64,000 nt of DNA from NCBI RefSeq assembly GCF_026540895.1, contig NZ_JALNUR010000009.1, forward strand, positions 1 through 64,000. The letters run 5' to 3'. A program made the position numbers and the translations under genes. This document shows positions 41,962 to 51,406 of the stretch, in pieces. Within the stretch, counting starts at the first letter, position 1. Each line of letters begins with the position of its first letter. A model generated the notes under the pieces. That model was not told where the DNA came from. It made no database searches and saw nothing but the letters and a program-made list of their open reading frames with translations. The DNA is from Sphingomonas sp. GM_Shp_1 (GTDB taxonomy: Bacteria; Pseudomonadota; Alphaproteobacteria; Sphingomonadales; Sphingomonadaceae).

Positions 41962-43935
41962 TCAGCGCGCCATCACCGCCGACTGGTCGAGCGGCACCAC
42001 CGGCAGCCAGACCCGGCTGGCATTGGCCCCGCCATGCTCCAGCGTGATCGTCGCCTTGCGATAGTCGCCGGCCTTGGCGGTGAAGATGTTGGGCACGAAG
42101 GTCTGCGGATTGCGGTCGTAGAGCGGGAAAAGGCTGGACTGAACCTGGATCATGATCCGGTGCCCCGGCTGGAACACATGGTTCACGGTCGGCAGGCGGA
42201 ACTTATACTCCTGCACCTTGCCCGCCGGAATGGCGGTCGGATTGGCGAAGCTGTTGCGATAGCGGCCCCGGAAGATGTCGAGGCTGATCGGCAACTCATA
42301 TCCGCCCATCTTCGCGTTGATGGCATCCTCGGGCGGGAAGACGTCGATGATCTTCACCACGAAATCGCCGTCCGTGCCGGTCGTCCGCGCGAACAGATCG
42401 GCGATGGGCGCGCCCGACACGCGCACCGCCTTGGTCAGGACGGGCGTGCTATAGGTGACGACATCGGTGCGGCCATCGACATGCCGCTGGTCGCTGACCA
42501 GCCAGTCGCCCCAGCGGCCGTCGTCGAAATTGACCGGGCGCGACAGATGCGGGACCGGATTGGCGGGATCGGAGACATAGGCATCCTGCCCCGTCCCCGG
42601 CTTGTCGAAGCTCAACCCCTTGCCGTCCGCCAGATAGAGCGGGGTGAGCGGGGCGGCGCAACCCGTCTGGCAGGCGAGCGGCCACTGGGTCAGCTTGTCC
42701 CAGTGATTTTCGCCGGTGTTGTAGATGGCGGCGCTGGGCAGGTTCGCCGCCGGGCCATCCTTCAGATACTGGTTGAACAGCGGCAGGACCATGTCCTCGC
42801 GGAACTGCTTGGCGGTGTCGCCATTCCACTGGAACGGCCCCAGGCTGCTGCCGGTGCGGTTGATCTGGCTGTGCCGCCATGGGCCCATCACCAGGAAATT
42901 ATTGCCCAGCTTGCCCTTGGCCTTCAGCGCCTCCCAAGAGGTGATCGCGCCGTACATGTCCTCCTGATCCCACAGCCCCTGTTCCCAGAGGGTGGGCACG
43001 TTGGAGGGGTTCGCCGCGAGCAGCTTGTCGAGTGCCTGACCCTGCCAGTAAAAGTCATAGGACGGGTGCTGCACGACGCGCTGCCACATGGGCAACTGGT
43101 CATAGCCCGACTTCTTGGCCCAGTCGTTCGCCGAGCCGTAGCGGAAATTCTCGTAATCGTCATAGCCGCCGCTCGACGGCGCCTTGCCCTCGCCCTTGTA
43201 GCCGGTCTGCGATCCGATCCAGCCGATATTGGCGAGGCGGAAGGCGCCGTAATGGAACCAGTCGTCGCCCATCCAGCCGTCGATCATCGGGCTTTCGGGC
43301 GCGGCGACCTTCAGCGCGGGGTGCGGATTGAGCAGCGCCATGACGACGGTGAAGCCCTCATAGGAAGACCCGATCATGCCGACGCGCCCGTTCGACTCGG
43401 GCAGGTTCGCCTTGTTCACCAGCCAGTCGATCGTGTCATAGGCGTCGGTCGTGTGATCGACCTTGGTCGCGTTGAGCGGACCGATGACGGGGCGCGTGAC
43501 GACATAGTCGCCCTCCGATCCGTACTTGCCGCGAATGTCCTGATAGACGCGGATATAGCCGGCCTTGGTGAATTCCTCATCGGCCAGCGGCAGCGCCTCG
43601 ATCATCCGGGTGCTGTCCGACCGCTTGGCGCGGCCCGCCGCGTTATAGGGGGTGCGGGTCAGCACGATCGGTGCGTTCACCGCACCCTTGGGCACGACGA
43701 TGACGGTGTAGAGCTTGGTCCCGTCGCGCATCGGAATCATCACTTCGCGCTTGTCGTAATCGCGCTCGGCGATGTTGGTCGGCGGCGTGAACTTGGCGGG
43801 AATGTCGCTGACCGTGGAGTCGGTCACGACCTTGACCGGGGTGGACGGCCGATCGGCGTCGGCGCGCTGCTGCGCCGTGGCGGGTGACAGGATCGCGAGC
43901 GCGCTGGCGGCGAGCAAAAGGTTACGCAACTTCAT
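41962..43935 (-). CDS. CocE/NonD-family hydrolase, alpha-amino acid ester hydrolase-like
   Basis: A 657-residue periplasmic hydrolase with signal peptide (NLLLAASALAILSPATAQ). The alpha/beta-hydrolase core has VLTRTPYNAAGRAKRSDS, nucleophile Ser191 in MIGSSYEGFTVVMAL, and GWMGDDWFHYGAFRL, whose acidic residues resemble the carboxylate cluster that binds the substrate amino group in alpha-amino acid ester hydrolases. The C-terminal jelly-roll X-Pro dipeptidyl-peptidase domain (HVFQPGHRIMIQVQSSLFPL) is present. It could act on amino-acid esters/beta-lactam side chains or dipeptides. Divergent from the GntR-type gene. Confidence 0.88.
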   Translation of the reverse strand: MKLRNLLLAASALAILSPATAQQRADADRPSTPVKVVTDSTVSDIPAKFTPPTNIAERDYDKREVMIPMRDGTKLYTVIVVPKGAVNAPIVLTRTPYNAAGRAKRSDSTRMIEALPLADEEFTKAGYIRVYQDIRGKYGSEGDYVVTRPVIGPLNATKVDHTTDAYDTIDWLVNKANLPESNGRVGMIGSSYEGFTVVMALLNPHPALKVAAPESPMIDGWMGDDWFHYGAFRLANIGWIGSQTGYKGEGKAPSSGGYDDYENFRYGSANDWAKKSGYDQLPMWQRVVQHPSYDFYWQGQALDKLLAANPSNVPTLWEQGLWDQEDMYGAITSWEALKAKGKLGNNFLVMGPWRHSQINRTGSSLGPFQWNGDTAKQFREDMVLPLFNQYLKDGPAANLPSAAIYNTGENHWDKLTQWPLACQTGCAAPLTPLYLADGKGLSFDKPGTGQDAYVSDPANPVPHLSRPVNFDDGRWGDWLVSDQRHVDGRTDVVTYSTPVLTKAVRVSGAPIADLFARTTGTDGDFVVKIIDVFPPEDAINAKMGGYELPISLDIFRGRYRNSFANPTAIPAGKVQEYKFRLPTVNHVFQPGHRIMIQVQSSLFPLYDRNPQTFVPNIFTAKAGDYRKATITLEHGGANASRVWLPVVPLDQSAVMAR

Positions 43936-44162
43936 GAAAACGGATCCCCCTCATGGATCGGTTGGTGGCCCATCGTGCCGCGATCAATGCCTCAGGGCAA
44001 CTGGCCGATTTTGCCATTGATACAATGTCTCATTAACGTGACAAGGCCCCGCGGCATCGGGTAACGGCCTGACACCATGCTTCCCTTTCGCGATCATGGC
44101 CCATAGAAAGGTCTGACAAAGGCGCCAGCAAGCCCCCTTCCCATCGGAGAGGAACAAGTCGA

Positions 44163-44870
44163 GTGACGACAGTGAAGCGACGCGGACCCGCCCATAGCGC
44201 CCTGGCGCGGGACATCGGTGTCGCCATCGTGACCGGGCGGATCGCCACCGGATCGACGCTGCCGGGAGAGGTCGAGATCGCCGAGCAGCGCGGCATGTCG
44301 CGCTCCGTGGTGCGGGAGGCGCTGCGGATGCTGTCCGCCAAGGGACTGGTGGTCAGCAAGCCCAAGGCGGGGACCCGGGTGCGCGAGCGGCTGGAGTGGA
44401 ACCTGCTCGACCCCGAACTGCTCGCCTGGATGTTCGAGGGGGAACCGCCCGCCGGTTTCGTCCAGAGCCTGTTCCAGCTTCGCCTGATCGTCGAGCCCGC
44501 CGCCGCCGAACTCGCCGCCGTCAAGCGCGACACCCGCCAATTGTCACGCATGGGGGCCGCGCTGGAGGCGATGGGCGAGAACGGCCTCCACACCGAACAG
44601 GGCCGCGCCGCCGACCAGCTGTTCCACAACATCATCCTGGAGGCGACGGGCAACGAGCTGCTGATCAGCCTGTCGGGCAGCATCGGCGCGGCGGTCCGCT
44701 GGACGACGCTCTACAAGCATCGCAGCGCCAAGCTGCCCCGCGACTCCATGCCCGAACATCGCCAGCTCTTCGCCGCCATCGCCGAATCCGACGCCGCCGC
44801 CGCACGCGCCGCGACGATCGTGCTGGTCGACCAGGCGCGAGAGGATACCGAGCGCGCGCTGGCGCGGTGA
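44163..44870 (+). CDS. GntR/FadR-subfamily regulator (DgoR-like, FCD domain)
   Basis: A 235-residue regulator with a GTG start. The N-terminal winged helix (GEVEIAEQRGMSRSVVREAL, then MLSAKGLVVSKPKAGTRV) is followed by WNLLDPELLAWMF, a phrase also found in the galactonate regulator DgoR, and a C-terminal all-helical FCD ligand domain with metal-binding His/Asp positions (DQLFHNIILEATGNELL, PEHRQLFAAI). Ligands of this subgroup are usually sugar acids. No sugar-acid genes adjoin it here; only the divergent hydrolase gene shares its 227-nt upstream gap, so its target may be that gene or lie elsewhere. Confidence 0.87.
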   Translation: MTTVKRRGPAHSALARDIGVAIVTGRIATGSTLPGEVEIAEQRGMSRSVVREALRMLSAKGLVVSKPKAGTRVRERLEWNLLDPELLAWMFEGEPPAGFVQSLFQLRLIVEPAAAELAAVKRDTRQLSRMGAALEAMGENGLHTEQGRAADQLFHNIILEATGNELLISLSGSIGAAVRWTTLYKHRSAKLPRDSMPEHRQLFAAIAESDAAAARAATIVLVDQAREDTERALAR

Positions 44871-44932
44871 TTTCGCCGAAAAGGGCGGGACGACGCGATC
44901 GCCCGAGAGGGGCGACATCCATTTCGCGTCGT

Positions 44933-45131
44933 CTTCCCTCTCCCCTGGATAGGGGAGAGGGTTAGCGGAGCTTGCCAGCCTACTGGCTAGCGCAGCTTGG
45001 GTGAGGGGTTGAGCGAGCCGCAGGCTCGCGCGCGCTCTGCGCGCCCACCCCTCACCCAGCTCCGACTAAGCCTTTGCTTCGCAATGCCTAAGTCTGCGCA
45101 ACCCTCTCCCCTCTATGAGGGGCGAGGGAGG
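44933..45131. repeat. Repeat family B, copy 1
   Basis: About 200 nt starting CTTCCCTCTCCCCTGGATAG and ending with CCCTCTCCCC-ctatga-GGGGCGAGGG. Inside are GGTTAGCGGAGCTTGCCAGC, GGGTGAGGGGTTGAGCGAGC and CTAAGTCTGCGCAACCCTC. A second copy lies at 47100-47294. It fills the gap between the GntR gene and the FUSC gene stop (convergent), so it may function as a terminator. Confidence 0.85.
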
Positions 45132-45150
45132 AAGAGCCGCTCAATCGAAC

Positions 45151-47004
45151 CTAGGCCCGCGCCCCCGCCCTCTCTCCCAATCGCGCATGCCATGCCAGGG
45201 CGGCACGCCCGGCCAGGTTGCGCATGTCCTGCAACGACGCCAGATCGGCCTCGCGACGGGTGCGCCGGTGCAACCAGCCGCCGGGATCATGGGCGGCGAT
45301 CTCCGCCTCCACGCTCGCGCGCCCGGCGGCGGCGCGCGCGGCCTCGATGACCGCGAACGGCTGATCGCTTTCCACCGCCTCGCCATAGCGGCGATTGGCG
45401 CGGATGCCGTCCTCGATCCGCTTGGGCAAGGGCGGGCCGAAGTCGCTCCGAAAGGCGAGGACCGCGACCAGTGCGGCCAGGCTGCCGACGATATTGTCGA
45501 TCATCCGCGCCGACGCGATACCGACGCCCGGATGCAGCATGTCGGTGACCAGCACGAACAGCACCGTCAGGAACATCACGAAAATAGTGTAGTTGACCGA
45601 GCGCAACGCCATGGTGATCGCGGTCAGGGCCACCGCGACCAGCGCGGGCACGATCGGACCACCGCCGAGCAGGGGCAGCGCGTGCGCCATCATCCCCCCG
45701 ATCAGGCTACCCAGGATACGCTCCAGACAGCGCGCCCATGTCACCCGGACGCCGCCTTGAAGCACGACGATCACCGCCATCGCCGCCCAATAGGGATAGC
45801 CCAGCCCGAAGATGATCGCCGCATAATAGACCATGATCAGCCCCCCGGCCTGACGCAGCCCCTGGCGAACCATCGAGACCGGCGAGCCCGTTCCGACCGT
45901 CGCCGGGGCTACCTCCACGGCGGTGTCCCGCCCCGACAGCAGCGACAGCGCCGATCCGAAAGCCGCCGCGCATCCCTGGAACGGATCGTCGGTCAGGACG
46001 CCGCGCACCGCCCGTATCCTCGCGCACGCCTCCGCCAGCACAGCCTCGGTGCGGGGTCGCTGGCGAAGGGATAGCCACCAGGCGGACACCGCGTCGCGGC
46101 ACGCCTTGGCCAGAGCCGCCCGCTCCTCCACCGGCCCGTAGCGATCGATACAGGCCTGATCGAGCGCGAGCAGCGCCCCGAACATCGTCTCCGCCGCCGC
46201 CAGTTCGCGCCGGGCCGTCGCCGCCCGGCCCGGCTCGCTCTCGAAGCGGACCAGCACCTCGCGGAACCGCTCGATCGCCAGACGCACCGCGCGGCGATGC
46301 TCGGCATGATCGCTATGCCACTGCGCGTCGCGGTGGGGACGGTCGCGCAGCCCGGCGAGGTAATCCGCCATGTCGAGCAGCCGCGCGCTCACCGATTGAC
46401 CGGCACGGCGCAGCGGGTCGAACGCATCGATGCGCCAGAGGAGATTGATCAGCGCATAACTCCACGCCGCTCCGGCGAAGAACGCCATCGCCAACAGGAA
46501 CGCGGCATCCAGCCGGTTCGGAAAGCCGACCGCGACCACCGCCACCACGCCCGACAGCGTGCCGACGAGCCCCCCGAACTTGAGCCGCCCCGCGCCCAAC
46601 GTCACGAGGAAGACCAGGAGCGGGCCGACGATCATCGCCGCATGCGGTGCGATCGACGCCGCCCAGGAGCCGACCAGCACCACCGCCGTCCCCCCGGCCA
46701 CAAAGACCGCCAGCAGCCGACGGCGCAGGTGATCCGGCCCCGGCACGTCGCACAGGCATGTCCAGAAGGCGGCATAGACCGCCCACCCCCATTCGCTCCG
46801 CCCCGTCAGGATCGCCAGAAGCAATGGCAGGGCGACCGCCACCGCCGCGCGATAGCCCTCCGCATGGTTCAGATGTTCGGGGACGAGGCTGAACGAGCGC
46901 AACTCCAATCGGCGACCCAGCCTTCGGATCGCTCGTGTCACCCCGTATCGATCGCCCGGAGGCCCCTCGACAAAGCCGCGCTTCGTCACGCAAGTCTCCA
47001 CCAT
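45151..47004 (-). CDS. FUSC-family inner-membrane protein
   Basis: A 617-residue membrane protein in two membrane blocks: an N-terminal one (about residues 50-190) and a C-terminal one (about 385-520; LIMVYYAAIIFGLGYPYWAA, VTWARCLERILGSLIGGMMA), separated by a helical cytosolic region, the layout of FUSC/YccS/AaeB proteins. AaeB-like members export aromatic acids, others are of unknown function. WARxxxRxLGxxxG in the second block is the family motif. The gene is flanked by both B repeats and stands alone; no adaptor protein is adjacent, so an aromatic-acid pump role is only a possibility. Confidence 0.85.
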   Translation of the reverse strand: MVETCVTKRGFVEGPPGDRYGVTRAIRRLGRRLELRSFSLVPEHLNHAEGYRAAVAVALPLLLAILTGRSEWGWAVYAAFWTCLCDVPGPDHLRRRLLAVFVAGGTAVVLVGSWAASIAPHAAMIVGPLLVFLVTLGAGRLKFGGLVGTLSGVVAVVAVGFPNRLDAAFLLAMAFFAGAAWSYALINLLWRIDAFDPLRRAGQSVSARLLDMADYLAGLRDRPHRDAQWHSDHAEHRRAVRLAIERFREVLVRFESEPGRAATARRELAAAETMFGALLALDQACIDRYGPVEERAALAKACRDAVSAWWLSLRQRPRTEAVLAEACARIRAVRGVLTDDPFQGCAAAFGSALSLLSGRDTAVEVAPATVGTGSPVSMVRQGLRQAGGLIMVYYAAIIFGLGYPYWAAMAVIVVLQGGVRVTWARCLERILGSLIGGMMAHALPLLGGGPIVPALVAVALTAITMALRSVNYTIFVMFLTVLFVLVTDMLHPGVGIASARMIDNIVGSLAALVAVLAFRSDFGPPLPKRIEDGIRANRRYGEAVESDQPFAVIEAARAAAGRASVEAEIAAHDPGGWLHRRTRREADLASLQDMRNLAGRAALAWHARLGERAGARA

Positions 47005-47064
47005 CCAACATCGCGCAGTATAGCGGCTTCGCGATCCTGATCCATATTACGGGTGGAGGGGGCC

Positions 47065-47328
47065 GGCCTAGGGCCAATCCACATTCATGCCACTCCCTCT
47101 TCCCTCTCCCCTGGATAGGGGAGAGGGTTAGCGGAGCTTGCCAGCCTGCTGGCTAGCGCAGCTTGGGTGAGGGGTCGAGCGAGCCAAAGGCTCGCGCGCG
47201 CTTTGCGCGCTCCACCCCTCACCCAGCTCCAACTAGGCCTTTGCTGTGCAAAGCCTAAGTCTGCGCAACCCTCTCCCCTCAGAGAGGGGCGAGGGAAAAG
47301 AAGGGCATATCTGAATGTCGATCCGGCC
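47065..47328. mobile_element. Repeat family B, copy 2, within an inverted-repeat-bounded element
   Basis: The B repeat (47100-47294) is enclosed by GGGCCAATCCACATTCA (from 47071) and TGAATGTCGATCCGG (to 47324), inverted ends like those of the unit at 19842-20040, with CCTA on both outer sides (47067-47070 and 47325-47328), a possible 4-nt target duplication. No coding capacity is seen. It occupies nearly all of the 364-nt gap between the FUSC and alpha-galactosidase genes. Confidence 0.7.
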
Positions 47329-47368
47329 TATTGGATGACCGGCCCCCGTCAATGGCGCGCTTCGTCGA

Positions 47369-49621
47369 TCAGTTCACCGCCTCGAACACGAACGCCGTGC
47401 CGACATAGTCGCCCTTCAACGGCGCGCGCAGCCCTCGGTTCATCCAATAGGCCCCTGACGCCCGCTCCGGCACGCCTGCGGGCCGGGCCGCGCCGTCGAG
47501 CATCTTCACGCCGTAGATCCGCGCCGGGTCCAGCCCCTGCGCATGGATGGCGGCGGGATTGTCGCGCCACATCGACGAATGCAGCATCTGGAACAGCACA
47601 GCCTGCCGTTTGTCGCGACCGACATACATGGTCGCCGCGGTCGCATTGTCGCCGGTCGGCGATTCCAGTCGATAGAGCGCGCCACGCTGCACCGTCTCGC
47701 GGATCGTCTTGTACGCCGCCACCCATTTGCGCGCAGTGGCGAAGTCGGTGTCGGTCCACTTGTCCAGGTTCGCGCCGATGCCCAGCCCGCCCTGCATCGA
47801 GGACAGGAAACGATAATCCAGGCTGGTGACGCGGGTGTTCGCCCAATTGGGGCTGTCGGTCACCCAGGCCATCATGACCGCAACGGGATAGGCGCGGGTG
47901 AAGCCGTCCTGGATAGTCAGCCGGTCGGCGGGGTCGGTATTGTCCGACGGCCAGACCTCATCGGTCAGCCCGATGATCCCCAGGTCGACACGGCCGCCGC
48001 CGCCCGAACACGCCTCGATCTCCAGCTTGGGGTGACGCCGCCGCAATTCGGACAGGATATGATAGAGGTTGCGGACATAATCGACATAGACGCGCTGCTG
48101 GTCGGCGACCGGCTGTTCGGGCCAGCCCGCCTCGGTCCAGTTGCGGTTATAGTCCCACTTCAGGAACGCGATGTCGTTCTCGCTGACCAGCTTATCGAGC
48201 ACGGCGAGCAGGTGATCGCGGACATCGGTGCGCGCGAGGTTCAGGACCAGCTGGTTGCGCCCCTCCGTCCGGGGCCGGTCGGGGAAGTTCAGCACCCAGT
48301 CGGGATGCGCGCGGTACAGGTCGCTGTCGACATTGACCATTTCGGGCTCGACCCACAGGCCGAAGTCCATGCCCAGCCCCGTCACCCGGTCGATCAGGGG
48401 TTTCAGGCCGTTGGGGAATTTGGCCGGGTTGACCGTCCAGTCGCCCAAGCCCGCCTTGTCGGAGTTCCGCGCGCCGAACCAGCCGTCATCGACCACGAAG
48501 CGCTCGACGCCGATCTTCGCGGCCTTGTCGGCCAGCGCCATCTGCCCCGCCTCGGTCACGTCGAAGGCGGTCGCCTCCCAGCTATTGTACAGGACCGGGC
48601 GTACCCGCGCCTTGTCGCCGTGCGGCAGAATATGGGCCACCTCGAACCGGTGGAAGGTCCGCGACGCGCCGCCCAGCCCCTCGCCCGAATAGCCCGCATA
48701 GAAGATCGGCGTATCCAGCGTCTCGCCCGGCTTCAACGTCCAGGAGAAGTCATGAGGGTTATACCCGCCCGCGATCCGCACCCGGCCCAGATTGTCCGAT
48801 GCCACGCTGATCCGGAAGGATCCCGACCAGGCGAGCGCGCCATACCAGACCGGGCCGTTCACTTCGCTGGTCAGCCCTTCCCGACCGATCGCGAACCAGG
48901 GATTGTTGCCATGGCCGGTCGACCCGCGACGGCTTTCCAGCACGGTCGCGGCGGCCTCGACCGGCACCGTCTTCTGCGTCCATTCGGCGGCGTGGCGACC
49001 GGTCAGATAATGAAGCCGGTAATCGTCCCCCACCGGCAGCGAGAAGACCGCCGCCGCCAACTGATCGACCCGCACCGGCCCGGCATCGCCGTTGCGCACC
49101 TTGGCGGAGCGCGCGACGATGCCGGTTTCCGGATCGATGGTGTAGGTCAGGGTGACGAACAGCGGTCGCCGGATATCGGCGAGTTCGACGGTCAGCGTCT
49201 CGCCGCTGGCCTTGTGGCTGCGATATTTCAGGACCAGGTCGCGATTGCCATCGGCGAACAGCGCCTTGACACCCGGCTCGCTGACCAGCCCCTCGCCCTG
49301 CCCCGGATATTCCTGAAGCGTCACCGATCCGGCGGGATCGAAGCCCGACAATTCGCCCGGCGCCTTCAGGACGATGGGGTCACCCGTCTTGACCGGATCG
49401 CCCGAGACCAGCGGATCGCCGTCCGCCAGCGCCGAACCCCAATAGAGCGGCTGGAGATAGCCCTTCTCATCCACCCCCATGGCATAGGTGACGCCGCCGC
49501 CGTCGAGCCGGAAGACCCTCGCCCCCGCAGGCGCCGTGACCTTGGCCGAGACCGGCGCGGCCCCCGTAACGGCGACCGCCGCCATGCCCATTCCCGCCAG
49601 AACGACGTTCCGCCAGCGCAT
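47369..49621 (-). CDS. GH36 alpha-galactosidase, exported
   Basis: A 750-residue GH36 enzyme with a signal peptide (VVLAGMGMAAVAVTGAAPVSA). An N-terminal beta-supersandwich precedes a TIM barrel containing FVVDDGWFGARNSDKAGLGD, DFGLWVEPEMVN, the nucleophile Asp490 in FLKWDYNRNW, IEACSGGGGRVDLG and the acid/base Asp560 in WPSDNTDPADR. It removes terminal alpha-galactose from sugars such as melibiose, raffinose or stachyose in the periplasm. Start: ATG at 49621 (MRWRNVVL) directly before the signal peptide; an ATG at 49648 would include the operator. A perfect TGCAAAGCTTTGCA palindrome lies 22 nt upstream, tying it to the LacI regulators of the sugar island. Confidence 0.94.
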   Translation of the reverse strand: MRWRNVVLAGMGMAAVAVTGAAPVSAKVTAPAGARVFRLDGGGVTYAMGVDEKGYLQPLYWGSALADGDPLVSGDPVKTGDPIVLKAPGELSGFDPAGSVTLQEYPGQGEGLVSEPGVKALFADGNRDLVLKYRSHKASGETLTVELADIRRPLFVTLTYTIDPETGIVARSAKVRNGDAGPVRVDQLAAAVFSLPVGDDYRLHYLTGRHAAEWTQKTVPVEAAATVLESRRGSTGHGNNPWFAIGREGLTSEVNGPVWYGALAWSGSFRISVASDNLGRVRIAGGYNPHDFSWTLKPGETLDTPIFYAGYSGEGLGGASRTFHRFEVAHILPHGDKARVRPVLYNSWEATAFDVTEAGQMALADKAAKIGVERFVVDDGWFGARNSDKAGLGDWTVNPAKFPNGLKPLIDRVTGLGMDFGLWVEPEMVNVDSDLYRAHPDWVLNFPDRPRTEGRNQLVLNLARTDVRDHLLAVLDKLVSENDIAFLKWDYNRNWTEAGWPEQPVADQQRVYVDYVRNLYHILSELRRRHPKLEIEACSGGGGRVDLGIIGLTDEVWPSDNTDPADRLTIQDGFTRAYPVAVMMAWVTDSPNWANTRVTSLDYRFLSSMQGGLGIGANLDKWTDTDFATARKWVAAYKTIRETVQRGALYRLESPTGDNATAATMYVGRDKRQAVLFQMLHSSMWRDNPAAIHAQGLDPARIYGVKMLDGAARPAGVPERASGAYWMNRGLRAPLKGDYVGTAFVFEAVN

Positions 49622-49643
49622 CCCACTCTCCTGCCCAATTTTC

Positions 49644-49657
49644 TGCAAAGCTTTGCA
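49644..49657. promoter_or_regulatory. Perfect LacI-type operator before alpha-galactosidase
   Basis: TGCAAAGCTTTGCA is a perfect 14-bp palindrome centred about 29 nt upstream of the gene's start codon. Its core GCAAA/TTTGC matches the dyad at 14334-14345 before the halogenase. Confidence 0.75.
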
Positions 49658-49713
49658 TTAAGTCTGACATACCGGCAGGATGTGGCGCAAGGACTTGTTT
49701 GGGCGCGATCCTG

Positions 49714-50961
49714 TCAGCCGAGCGGCCAAAGCGTCTTGAGCGGTCGTTGCGGGTCCGCCAAAGCCTCGTCCGGCACCACCGCGCCGTCGGCGACCAGCGC
49801 CTTCCCCTGCACGAAGTCGCGCATGGCGTTGACGCAGTCGAGTGCAATCACCCGGTCGCCCCGCAGATAGACAACGGAAAAGCTGCGGCCCGCCGGATCG
49901 CCGCGCAGGATCGCGCGGTCATGCCCGGCGGACAGGCCGACCGTCTGCAACTTCAAATCATATTGATTGGACCAGAACCAGGGCACCGCATGATAGGCGA
50001 CATCCTTGCCCATGATCGTCCGCGCGGCGACCGTCGCCTGATCATGCGCGTTCTGCACCGACTCCAGCCGGATCACCGCGCCATCGGCGAAGGCGTTGGC
50101 ATGGGCGGCGCAATCACCGATCGCGAAGACATGCGGCAGGCTGGTCCGCCCCTGTGCATCCACCGTCACGCCATTGTCGCCCTCCGCGCCCGCCGCGATC
50201 AACGGTTCGACCGAGGGGATGATGCCGATGCCGACGATCGCCATCTGCGCAGGGAGGACGATGCCATCGGCAAGGCGCACGCCACTGATCGCCCCCTCCC
50301 CTTCGAGGCAGGCGACACTCTCGTTCAGGCGGACCGTCACGCCGTGCGCGCGGTGTTCGGCCTCGTAGAAACGGGACAGGGCCTCGCCCGCGACGCGCGC
50401 CAGCACGCGGTCCTGTGCCTCGACGATGGTCACCGCCTTGCCGAATTTGGTCAGGACGGCGGCGGCCTCCAGCCCGATATAGCCGCCGCCGATCACCACC
50501 ACCTCGCGAACATCGGGCAGTTCCGCGATCAGCCGATCGACATCTGCGCGGCTGCGGACGCTGTGCACGCCCGACAGGTCATGCCCGTCGCAGGACAGCC
50601 GCCGCGCATGGCCGCCCGCCGCCCAGATCAGCGTGCCATATTCGACCAACGCCCCGGCCTCCGTGGTCAGACAGCGCGCCTCCGCATCGACCGCGACGGT
50701 CCGCTCGGCCAGGCGAAGGGTGACGGCCCGCTCGTTCCAGAAGCGTTCGGGGCGGATCAGGATGCGCTCGAACAGCTTGTCCCCGGCCAGATACTCCTTG
50801 GACAGCGGCGGGCGCTCATAGGGCGGATAGGCTTCCTCGCCGATCATCGCGATCGTGCCGTCGAACCCTTCCTGGCGCAGCGCGATCGCCGCCTGCGCGC
50901 CCGCATGGCCGGTGCCGATGATGACGATATCGTAAGAGGTCGTGGTGGAACTGTCGCTCAT
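49714..50961 (-). CDS. Ferredoxin/rubredoxin reductase-like FAD-NAD(P)H oxidoreductase
   Basis: A 415-residue flavoprotein of the putidaredoxin-reductase/rhodocoxin-reductase group. FAD motif IVIIGTGHAGAQAAIALRQE, YERPPLSKEYLAG, NAD motif VVVIGGGYIGLEAAAVLTKF and the second FAD motif LPHVFAIGDCAAHANAF are all present, with the C-terminal reductase domain (VPWFWSNQYDLKLQTVGLS) typical of these proteins. It passes electrons from NAD(P)H to a small [2Fe-2S] protein, often for a P450 or dioxygenase. No ferredoxin or oxygenase gene is adjacent, so its partner must be elsewhere. Confidence 0.9.
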   Translation of the reverse strand: MSDSSTTTSYDIVIIGTGHAGAQAAIALRQEGFDGTIAMIGEEAYPPYERPPLSKEYLAGDKLFERILIRPERFWNERAVTLRLAERTVAVDAEARCLTTEAGALVEYGTLIWAAGGHARRLSCDGHDLSGVHSVRSRADVDRLIAELPDVREVVVIGGGYIGLEAAAVLTKFGKAVTIVEAQDRVLARVAGEALSRFYEAEHRAHGVTVRLNESVACLEGEGAISGVRLADGIVLPAQMAIVGIGIIPSVEPLIAAGAEGDNGVTVDAQGRTSLPHVFAIGDCAAHANAFADGAVIRLESVQNAHDQATVAARTIMGKDVAYHAVPWFWSNQYDLKLQTVGLSAGHDRAILRGDPAGRSFSVVYLRGDRVIALDCVNAMRDFVQGKALVADGAVVPDEALADPQRPLKTLWPLG

Positions 50962-51113
50962 CCGCCGTCCCTAGGATGGAAGCAGGGCCCCTGCCAATCT
51001 CCCTGACACATCATCATGAGCCCGTCCCATGACAAAGCGTTGCGAGTGCGAAAGAGCGTCTTCAATCGCGCCGCGCTTGCCGCTAGGGAAAGAGCAAATC
51101 CTCAGGAGACACC

Positions 51114-51329
51114 ATGAGCAAGCTGCACCTCGTGTTCGGTGGCCGCGTCAGCGACCCGCAGACCCTCGACTTCGTCGATCCCGCCGCGCTGGAAGTGGTC
51201 GGTATCTTCCCCGACTATGCCAGCGCCGAAAAGGCCTGGCGCGCCGCCGCGCAGCGGACGGTGGACGATGCCGAGATGCGGTTCGTGGTCGTGCACCTGC
51301 ACCGGTTGCTGGAGCCGACGCTGGGTTGA
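51114..51329 (+). CDS. DUF4170-domain protein
   Basis: A 71-residue protein of the DUF4170 family, common in alphaproteobacteria and of unknown role. Family features seen are LHLVFGGRVSDPQTLDFVDP, VVGIFPDYASAEKAWRAAAQ and the C-terminal VVVHLHRLLEP. AGGAGA seven nt ahead of the ATG supports the start. No signal peptide or membrane segment. It stands alone before a repeat-filled gap. Confidence 0.88.
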   Translation: MSKLHLVFGGRVSDPQTLDFVDPAALEVVGIFPDYASAEKAWRAAAQRTVDDAEMRFVVVHLHRLLEPTLG

Positions 51330-51406
51330 TCCCGTGGCCGGGCGAGGCCGGGGGCGTGGTTCCTTCGGCTTCGCTCGAGCCGAGCGGGTGATCGGAATGG
51401 GGCAGC

